A stretch of 10,474 nt of DNA from Chloroflexales bacterium (GTDB lineage Bacteria > Chloroflexota > Chloroflexia > Chloroflexales > Chloroflexaceae). The position numbers and the translations under genes were made by a program. Of this stretch, positions 5,760-10,474 are shown piece after piece. The notes beneath the pieces were generated by a model. The model saw only the letters and a program-made list of their open reading frames with translations. It made no database searches and had not been told where the DNA came from. The stretch's first letter is position 1. Every line of letters begins with the position of its first letter. Location: NCBI GenBank assembly GCA_013336035.1, contig JAAXUL010000202.1, positions 1 through 10,474 of the forward strand, read 5' to 3'.

Positions 5760-7927
5760 AGCGTCACCCGGGCTGAAATCTTCTCCCAGCGGAAGCGCTC
5801 GAAGACCTCGCGCCGGTCGAAGAAGTACTCCTCCAGGTAGGGCTCGATCTCCATGCGCCAGATGTCTTCGAGCGCGTCTGCGAGTCCTGGCCGCATGAAG
5901 AAGCTAATGCCCACGGCGTAGCTCGAGTCTCCGATCTCACGGTTGACCTGCTCCAGCGTGCTCACCAGGCCATCGGCGTCGAAGTCTCGCTCGCTCTGGA
6001 ACTGCCGCAGCACGGCGTAGTTTGGCTGGAGTGGTAGGAAAGCGAAGCGGCGCCGGAGCGCGTGGTCTACGAGGGCGATCGAGCGGTCGGCCGTGTTCAT
6101 CGTGCCGATGATGCGCACGTTCGCGGGGATCGAGAGCACCCCGCCCCCAGCTAGCGGCAGCGACTGGTCGCGATACTCGAGCAGGTACATCAGCTCGCCG
6201 AAGACGCGGGCCAGGTTGGCCCGGTTGATCTCATCGACGATCAGGATGCAGGTGTCGGTCACGGCCCTGGCGCGGGCGCAGAAGTCCAGAAAGCGCCCTG
6301 GCACCATCGGGTAGGTCAGGCTGCCGTCGGCAAGGGACTGAGGCCTGATACCCTGGATGAAGTCCTCGTAGGAGTAGGCCGGGTGGAACTGGACGAGCTC
6401 GACGAAGCCCTCGCCGCCGCCCACCAGATGTCGGGCGAGCCGTTGGGCCACAAAGGTCTTCCCGGTGCCGGGCGGGCCATAGAGCACTGCCTGGCCCTTT
6501 CGCTCGATAGCGCGAAGCCAGCGGGCAAGCTCTGCCTCCGTGATGCCTGTGTCGCCGGCGCAGTCGGCGAGCGGATAGAACGGGTTCAGCCCAGATGTCG
6601 GGCCAGGGGGAGAACTACGCTCGAGGATCTCCTGGAGTGCTGCCCACTCGTCGCTGTTGACCCGGAAGTTGGTCCCGTTGGGGGCGCGCAGCACGTGCAT
6701 TTTCTGAAGCGCTGGGTGCTCCACGAGGGTTGCCCGCCGGATCGGCTCGACGAGGATCTGGGTGTAGCGGAAGGGCGCCCGCCACACCGTCGCCGGCTGC
6801 CCCGGTGGGACGTCGAGCCAGGGCGGGATATCTTCCGGGGCGTAGGTGTGCTCGGCTGGCGCAGCGATGAGCTCGCCGAGGGCGTAGATGCCCGCCTCCT
6901 GGCCCGCCTGCCAGAGGAGTACTCGGTCGCCAGCCTTCATCTCATCGCGGTAGCGCGTGACCGCCCAATCGTCCTCAGTCCCAGGTGTGACGCCGCGCAC
7001 CCGCTCGGCCAGCTTATAGAAGCGCGGGTTGGCCTGGAAGAGCCAGACCCGCTGGGTAGCATCGAACAGGGCCTCGATGGTGAATCCAAGGCGATCAAGG
7101 AGACGGCGGGCGCGGTCACTACTGAGCTGGCTTACACCGGCCGCGATGCGCACAATCTCTTTGACCGGGTAGCGCTGCCCATCCCTGGTGATCACATACC
7201 GGTAGACGGCGTCGTGCTCCCAGTTCTGCCAGCCGGAGGTGCCCCTGCGATCGATGTCGAAGGTGGTCAGCGCAGCCTCGATGTCCTCGCGCTGTACCCT
7301 ATCCAGATCTTCAGCGACATCCGGCCCCGGCAGGTCATAGATTGGCTCCGGGATATCGCGCTGGAGCTCGGATCGCAAGTACGCAAGGGCGCCCGTGCAA
7401 TGTGCTGACCGTGAGCCGTTGTGCACGCGGCGGGCGCTCTTGGCCGCCGTATGGGTGAATGCGAGGCTGGCCTCGCGGGTGAGCGAGCTAAGCTCGGAGA
7501 ACTGGTCGGCCGGAATGATGCAGGTCACCGCTCCGGCGTAGCTCTTAAACTTCCAGCGTTCCCAATCGTCAAGTTGCTGGAGCCGTACGACGCTCTCTGG
7601 GGGCAGGGTCTCGCGCTGGAGCGCCAGCCCGACGGCGTCGCGGTAGATGTCGAAGACGAAGTAGAAGCCGGCGACGAAGCGCAGACAATCGCGGCGAGGG
7701 ACGGTGACCGCCCAGCGGCTGGCGCCAACGGCATGCGCAGCGTCGATGAGATCGGCCAGGTATGTCAGCACCAGACGACGGATAGCCGGATCGGGGTGGC
7801 AGCTCTCCACCATCCGCCGGACATCCTCCTGGCTGGCCCGCCTTACGGAGCTGGCCGCGCTCGGCTGAGGCTCGATAGGCCCTTCCTCAAGCTCACCATT
7901 TGTCACAGGGGGTGCCCCCTTTCGCAT
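5756..7927 (-). CDS. mcrB: McrB-type AAA+ GTPase with ScoMcrA-like head and EVE domains
   Basis: This is a 723-aa DNA-recognition and motor subunit. The C-terminal AAA+ GTPase (about 440-723) has Walker A GPPGTGKT (484-491), Walker B ILIVDEINRAN (561-571), the McrB signature MNTADRS (610-616) and ALRRRF (623-628). An EVE domain (PUA-like, a reader of modified bases) spans about 292-435, from VWLFQANPRFY through DRVLLWQAG to NSDEWAALQEIL. Residues about 213-287 (REDIEAAL to LLDRLGFTIE, with DGQRYPVKEIVRIAAG) resemble the N-terminal head domain of ScoMcrA-type enzymes. Residues 30-200 are a further mixed region I cannot name (WAVTVPRRDCLRFVAGFY, WKFKSYAGAVTCIIP). E. coli McrB is much shorter (about 460 aa) and lacks these. 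The ATG at 7927 overlaps the upstream gene by 35 nt; a GTG at 7906 with AAAGGGGG before it would cut this to 14 nt. Confidence 0.93.
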   Translation of the reverse strand: MRKGAPPVTNGELEEGPIEPQPSAASSVRRASQEDVRRMVESCHPDPAIRRLVLTYLADLIDAAHAVGASRWAVTVPRRDCLRFVAGFYFVFDIYRDAVGLALQRETLPPESVVRLQQLDDWERWKFKSYAGAVTCIIPADQFSELSSLTREASLAFTHTAAKSARRVHNGSRSAHCTGALAYLRSELQRDIPEPIYDLPGPDVAEDLDRVQREDIEAALTTFDIDRRGTSGWQNWEHDAVYRYVITRDGQRYPVKEIVRIAAGVSQLSSDRARRLLDRLGFTIEALFDATQRVWLFQANPRFYKLAERVRGVTPGTEDDWAVTRYRDEMKAGDRVLLWQAGQEAGIYALGELIAAPAEHTYAPEDIPPWLDVPPGQPATVWRAPFRYTQILVEPIRRATLVEHPALQKMHVLRAPNGTNFRVNSDEWAALQEILERSSPPGPTSGLNPFYPLADCAGDTGITEAELARWLRAIERKGQAVLYGPPGTGKTFVAQRLARHLVGGGEGFVELVQFHPAYSYEDFIQGIRPQSLADGSLTYPMVPGRFLDFCARARAVTDTCILIVDEINRANLARVFGELMYLLEYRDQSLPLAGGGVLSIPANVRIIGTMNTADRSIALVDHALRRRFAFLPLQPNYAVLRQFQSERDFDADGLVSTLEQVNREIGDSSYAVGISFFMRPGLADALEDIWRMEIEPYLEEYFFDRREVFERFRWEKISARVTL

Positions 7928-8576
7928 AGGCCTCGGTCGCCGAGGGGTGGATGCAGGATGTATACCCGTAGGCCAGGGCCTGAACCGTCGATGGCGGTGT
8001 GAGCACAGCGCTCATGGCTCCCATCGGCCTTGCCACCGGTGGCCCGTACCCACCAGGGGACCAGGGGTACAGGGCGCCGCCGTAGACCAGGTGAGGCCTC
8101 GCCGCATTGCCGAAGACGATGAAGGCGCCGTCCGGCAGGTCGTCGAGGGAGGTCTCGTAGGTCAGCTTCTCCTTGTCGCGCTGATAGTAGTGCGTGCTGA
8201 TGCGCTCGCGGTGTAGGTGTGCGTCCAGCACGTCGGCGCTCAGCTTATCGCCTGGCATCACCCCTGGGTTCGCCTCCATCCAGAGCTTCCCAAAGGTCTG
8301 GAATCGCTCGCGGTTGCACTCGGCGCACGGTCGGTGGCCAGCGGCAAGGGCTGTCGCCTCGTCGAGGAAGAAGAGCTCGGTGTACTTGCCAGGGGTCATG
8401 AGCTGTCGCCGGCGGCCTTTGAATGCGAGGTGGCAGATGATCCAGCGCTTGACCCGGTACTGGGACAGCACCTGGCGCTGGTCATCATGGAGGCAGCCAC
8501 GGTTTCCCATGACGAGACCGCGGGCGGGGTCGGCGATGATCTGTCCGGTCGGGGTGACGCGATTCTGGAGCGGCAT
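7893..8576 (-). CDS. Ada-like cysteine-motif protein, conserved hypothetical
   Basis: This is a 227-aa soluble protein. Conserved-looking Cys positions are GNRGCLHD (C28, H30), RWIICHL (C48) and AAGHRPCAECNRERF (H81, C84, C87). The stretch ELFFLDEATALAAGHRPCAEC (67-87) has the layout of the Ada metal-binding domain, in which FFxxxxxAxxAGxRPCxxC carries the second pair of zinc-binding Cys; a similar module follows some thermonuclease domains. The C-terminal half (LDDLPDGAFIVFGNAARPHLVYGG, then LTPPSTVQALAYGY) is alpha/beta and familiar to me only from unnamed bacterial proteins. The ATG at 8576 follows the NERD stop by 17 nt. The frame is open to 8726, but that part is antisense to no feature and lies inside the NERD coding region in another frame, so the shorter form is right. 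Its role in the mcrBC unit is unknown. Confidence 0.8.
   Translation of the reverse strand: MPLQNRVTPTGQIIADPARGLVMGNRGCLHDDQRQVLSQYRVKRWIICHLAFKGRRRQLMTPGKYTELFFLDEATALAAGHRPCAECNRERFQTFGKLWMEANPGVMPGDKLSADVLDAHLHRERISTHYYQRDKEKLTYETSLDDLPDGAFIVFGNAARPHLVYGGALYPWSPGGYGPPVARPMGAMSAVLTPPSTVQALAYGYTSCIHPSATEAYAKGGTPCDKW
7907..7920 (-). promoter_or_regulatory. Inverted repeat over a possible mcrB internal ribosome site
   Basis: AGGGGGTGCCCCCT can fold into a short GC hairpin (5 bp, 4-nt loop). It lies between the ATG at 7927 and the in-frame GTG at 7906. On the minus strand, one arm is the G-run that would act as ribosome binding site for the GTG. If the GTG is the true start, the hairpin could mask its site until ribosomes finishing the upstream gene (stop at 7893) open it. 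This is an inference from position. Confidence 0.3.
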
Positions 8577-8593
8577 AGCAAGGCACCTGGGGA

Positions 8594-9610
8594 CTATTCG
8601 GCAGTGGGAGAGAGGGAGATAATCGTCCGGCAGCGCGGGAAGTTGGGGCAACCGTAGAACTGGCTGCCGGCGTTGGCGCCCTGCTTTGCCGTGCGCAGCA
8701 CCATGGCCACGCCACACTTCGGGCACACGGGTGCGGTTGAGGCTACGCTGGCAGGGGGAGCCGGCGCCGGCCGCTTGGACGCGGGCACCGTCGCAGGGGT
8801 GTTGGCCGGCTCTGCGGCGGCCGGCGCGACGGCAGGCCGAGCGGCGCGCTCCGGCGTGCGAGGCGGGTGTGGTGTCTTCGCGGGCGCTGGCTCAGGGGCT
8901 ACGGGGAGGACCACAGGCGTCGGCGAGCGGATGATCAGGTCGCAGATGGTCTCCATCTGGCCTGGGGTGAAGACCTCAGCAGACCTGGCCTGGAGGAACT
9001 GAATGAGCGGCTTGGTGCCCTCGAAGACCTGGACCGAGCACTGCGCGACATGGAGCCACTGGGGCTGTGTGAAGACGACCAGCGGCGTCATCGCGCCTTT
9101 GAAGGACGCCGGGAGAGCGAACGAGCGCTGCTGCTCCAGCCACGAGGCGAGCATGCGTGCCTGCCGCTGGACCTGTCCTGTCGGGCTGGATACCTTGATC
9201 CAGCTCTGACCCTCGCGCTGCTGCCAGGAGTCGCGGTAGCCCTTGTACGAGCCGCGCCAGGCCTTCGTCTCAACCAGAAACACGCCCGCCGTGCTGACGA
9301 GGAGGAGGTCGATCTGGGCGAACTCGTCCGGCTGTGGCTCGACGACCACGTTGTGGAACACGCACCAGCTCTCGGGGAGCCAGCGGAGGACGGTCTTGAG
9401 CACCTGGTTCTCGCCGCGCTCACCACGGCCTGTGTTGCGGTCCTCGCGGATATCGAAGGCCAGACCGGTGAGCGGGCGGATCAGCCAGCCGAGCAGCGGG
9501 ATGTCGTCGGCCTTGTCCTGGGCCTCCTCACGTCGGCCCTGCACCTTCTCGCGGATACGGGCGGCAAAGGCCTCCTGGACGTTGGCGAGTTGGTAGAGCT
9601 GTTTTGCCAT
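8594..9610 (-). CDS. NERD-domain nuclease-like protein with topoisomerase-type zinc finger
   Basis: This is a 338-aa protein in three parts. The NERD domain (about residues 62-180) begins GRGERGENQVLKTVL and has the nuclease-like core QIDLLLVSTAGVFLVETKAW, giving D101, E114 and K116, followed by SPTGQVQRQA (P143, Q146). NERD is a member of the restriction endonuclease-like fold, so DNA or RNA cleavage is expected but not proven. Residues 232-294 are a Pro/Ala-rich linker, probably disordered. The C-terminus (296-328) is a four-Cys finger, CPKCG (C296, C299), FYGCPNFPRC (C321, C327), of the topoisomerase I C-terminal kind, which binds single-stranded DNA there. The basic N-terminal helix (1-30) may be an interface. 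The ATG at 9610 has only a weak AGG upstream and stands 8 nt after the stop of a drmC-like remnant. It leads the mcrBC unit. Confidence 0.88.
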   Translation of the reverse strand: MAKQLYQLANVQEAFAARIREKVQGRREEAQDKADDIPLLGWLIRPLTGLAFDIREDRNTGRGERGENQVLKTVLRWLPESWCVFHNVVVEPQPDEFAQIDLLLVSTAGVFLVETKAWRGSYKGYRDSWQQREGQSWIKVSSPTGQVQRQARMLASWLEQQRSFALPASFKGAMTPLVVFTQPQWLHVAQCSVQVFEGTKPLIQFLQARSAEVFTPGQMETICDLIIRSPTPVVLPVAPEPAPAKTPHPPRTPERAARPAVAPAAAEPANTPATVPASKRPAPAPPASVASTAPVCPKCGVAMVLRTAKQGANAGSQFYGCPNFPRCRTIISLSPTAE

Positions 9611-9618
9611 GGGGTTGC

Positions 9619-9707
9619 CTACTGTGCTTTCTGGAGCGTGCCCTCGGCAATCATACGGTCGAACTGGGCTAGACGATCGCCGGCTCGGTGCTGCCCGCGG
9701 TGATGTG
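9619..9707 (-). pseudogene. Decayed 3' end of a second DrmC-like phospholipase D gene
   Basis: Read on the minus strand, this stretch encodes residues ITAGSTEPAIV, then after a 1-nt shift AQFDRMIAEGTLQKAQ and a TAG stop (9619-9621). The intact gene at 10139-10474 ends LIAGGTEPGTVRAQFDRLVEEGVLQRTNPL, so the two tails are clearly homologous. At the DNA level 15 nt are identical (9656-9670 and 10182-10196), and the segment between this and the Gly-rich codons is 20 nt here but 21 nt there, which is the frameshift. Similarity stops near 9707, so only the last 30 or so codons remain. It is a remnant, not a gene. Confidence 0.75.
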
Positions 9708-9747
9708 CTCGCTCGGACGATCCTACCCTCCGATCCTCGCGTGAATC

Positions 9748-10023
9748 CTACTGTTTCCGTCTTGGCGCCTCACGGGCTGCGCCGCGTTGCGTTAAAAAGG
9801 CGTCTAATGCCTGAAGCGAGGTGGCATTCCGCCGTAATTCTTGCATCGTAACAAATGGCAGCGGACTGTTGATACGATAGACCCGCTCGTAGTTGCCTTC
9901 AATATTGCTCGTATCGCAGACATTGATGGTCTGACTTTCCCCCGGCTTCCCGTTTCCATACACCCCATTGGCGACCTTCACCTTGCGATCGCCGACGTAC
10001 ATGATCTCGGATGTGTGCGCCAT
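9748..10023 (-). CDS. Small hypothetical protein, lower-GC island gene
   Basis: This is a 91-aa protein that I do not recognise. The first 55 residues look beta-rich (EIMYVGDRKVKVANGVYG, QTINVCDTSN, YERVYRIN) with a single Cys at 36; residues 58-79 look helical (TMQELRRNATSLQALDAFL), and the tail is basic (REAPRRKQ). The ATG at 10023 has GAAGGA at 8 nt spacing, a good ribosome site. By hand count, 9841-10020 is 95 G+C of 180 (53%), well below the surrounding genes at about 65%. It sits between the DrmC-like gene and the remnant of a second DrmC-like tail, 115 nt after the former. Its length, ribosome site and distinct composition suggest a real, probably acquired gene. Confidence 0.6.
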   Translation of the reverse strand: MAHTSEIMYVGDRKVKVANGVYGNGKPGESQTINVCDTSNIEGNYERVYRINSPLPFVTMQELRRNATSLQALDAFLTQRGAAREAPRRKQ

Positions 10024-10138
10024 GACTTGTTTCCTTCGTGCATCGTTCCTGCAATGCTGATGTATGACGATCGCGCGTCGAAAGCCTGATGGTGTGAGCT
10101 TTCATAACCGCAGCGGCGGTGCTGTCGTCTCTGAAGGC
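10024..10138. other. Intergenic gap between DrmC-like gene and 91-aa gene
   Basis: This 115-nt gap is longer than any other gap inside the minus-strand island. A small stem ACCGC-AGCG-GCGGT (10108-10121) has no T-tract after it and is not a convincing terminator. I see no good -35/-10 pair, though the gap is long enough for a promoter for the 91-aa gene. Confidence 0.35.
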
Positions 10139-10474
10139 TCAGAGCGGATTTGTACGCTGAAGCACGCCCTCCTCCACGAGCCGGTCGAACTGGGCTCTGA
10201 CCGTCCCCGGCTCGGTGCCGCCCGCGATCAGCGTGCCCAGCTCGATGTTCAGGTTGAGCGCGTGGTCGGTGAGGTTGGCGCTGGAGATGAAGAGCAGCCG
10301 GTCGTCGGCGACGGCGCACTTGGCGTGCAGCACACCGCTGTGGCCGCTGCCGTCCACGGGCCGCTTCACGCTCGGCCAGATGTAGATGCTCGCATGCTGC
10401 GCTACCTCCGGTCCCAGTGCCTTGATCGTGTCGTAGGCCATCTTCTGGCCACTGGGCTCTGGCGCCTCGATGCC
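10139..10474 (-). CDS. Phospholipase D-fold protein, DrmC-like, C-terminal part (partial)
   Basis: The last 111 residues are in the window; the gene continues past the right edge. The phospholipase D HxK motif is clear in VLHAKCAVADDR (H50, K52 and D57 of the visible part), followed by FISSANLTDHALNLNIELGTLI, the usual Ser/Asn part of the active site. The preceding ASIYIWP and the ending GG-TEP-(10 residues)-LVEEGVL fit DrmC, the phospholipase D protein of the DISARM anti-phage system, better than phospholipases or cardiolipin synthases, which carry two HKD motifs in a longer chain. Only one HKD motif is seen, as expected for DrmC. Calling it DrmC is from memory of the family pattern; drmA and drmB are not in the window. 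Other single-HKD nucleases such as the Nuc type remain possible. Confidence 0.75.
   Translation of the reverse strand, partial: GIEAPEPSGQKMAYDTIKALGPEVAQHASIYIWPSVKRPVDGSGHSGVLHAKCAVADDRLLFISSANLTDHALNLNIELGTLIAGGTEPGTVRAQFDRLVEEGVLQRTNPL

Noticed and set aside
6383..7408. Plus-strand open frame of 341 codons inside mcrB
   Set aside because: It lies antisense to the EVE, head and Walker A coding parts of McrB and shows no domain features.
8577..8726. N-terminal extension of the Ada-like gene
   Set aside because: It would overlap the NERD zinc-finger codons by over 130 nt; the ATG at 8576 directly after the NERD stop is the natural start.
8867..9703. Plus-strand open frame of 278 codons over the NERD gene
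   Set aside because: It is antisense to a gene with clear NERD and zinc-finger motifs; its Leu/Arg/Ala-rich product is typical of a high-GC shadow frame.

Overview
This is a gene-dense, high-GC bacterial segment (about 65% in a stretch I counted by hand). It carries ordinary accessory genes on the left and a defence island on the right. The host is probably a Chloroflexota or another high-GC, Gram-positive-like or deep-branching bacterium. The clues are a CcbP-type calcium-binding domain (best known from cyanobacteria and, as I recall, Chloroflexota), a KptA/Tpt1 RNA 2'-phosphotransferase, and clear Shine-Dalgarno sites with some GTG starts. No rRNA, tRNA or other marker gene is present, so the taxonomic guess is weak.

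Left part (1-4525). A minus-strand pair reads off the left edge: a metallo-beta-lactamase-fold hydrolase (130-720), then a protein with a signal peptide cut by the window edge (1-112). Divergent from it is a small multi-pass membrane protein (854-1336). Next come kptA (1510-2058) and a DUF5655-like gene (2075-2431), 16 nt apart and probably one operon. On the minus strand, a CcbP-domain protein with an added N-terminal SH3-like region (2942-3643) precedes a zinc-ribbon protein (2458-2877). A plus-strand hypothetical protein (3857-4525) closes this part and converges on mcrC.

Right part (4551-10474). All genes are on the minus strand and are read from high to low coordinates. They are: the C-terminal part of a phospholipase D-fold protein that most resembles DrmC of DISARM (10139-10474, cut by the edge); an unrecognised 91-aa protein of clearly lower GC (9748-10023); a frameshifted remnant of a second copy of the DrmC-like 3' end (9619-9707); a NERD nuclease-like protein with a C-terminal topoisomerase-type zinc finger (8594-9610); a 227-aa protein with Ada-like Cys motifs (7893-8576); a 723-aa multi-domain McrB (5756-7927); and McrC (4551-5759). 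From NERD to McrC the cistrons are 17 nt apart or overlap (35 nt, then 4 nt), so they form one tightly packed transcription unit.

The most interesting content is this NERD - Ada-like - McrB - McrC unit. McrB appears to combine an unassigned N-terminal region, a ScoMcrA-like head domain, an EVE base-reader domain and the GTPase motor. McrC supplies a PD-(D/E)XK nuclease. The working model is a type IV restriction system against modified DNA with two extra putative nucleic-acid-acting proteins, placed beside a possible DISARM locus. The near-repeat flanking the low-GC 91-aa gene suggests that the junction between these two defence modules was made by rearrangement.

No stretch over 300 bases lacks a gene. 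The largest gaps are 3644-3856, 1337-1509 and 721-853. I saw no CRISPR array, insertion sequence, RNA gene or convincing intrinsic terminator.
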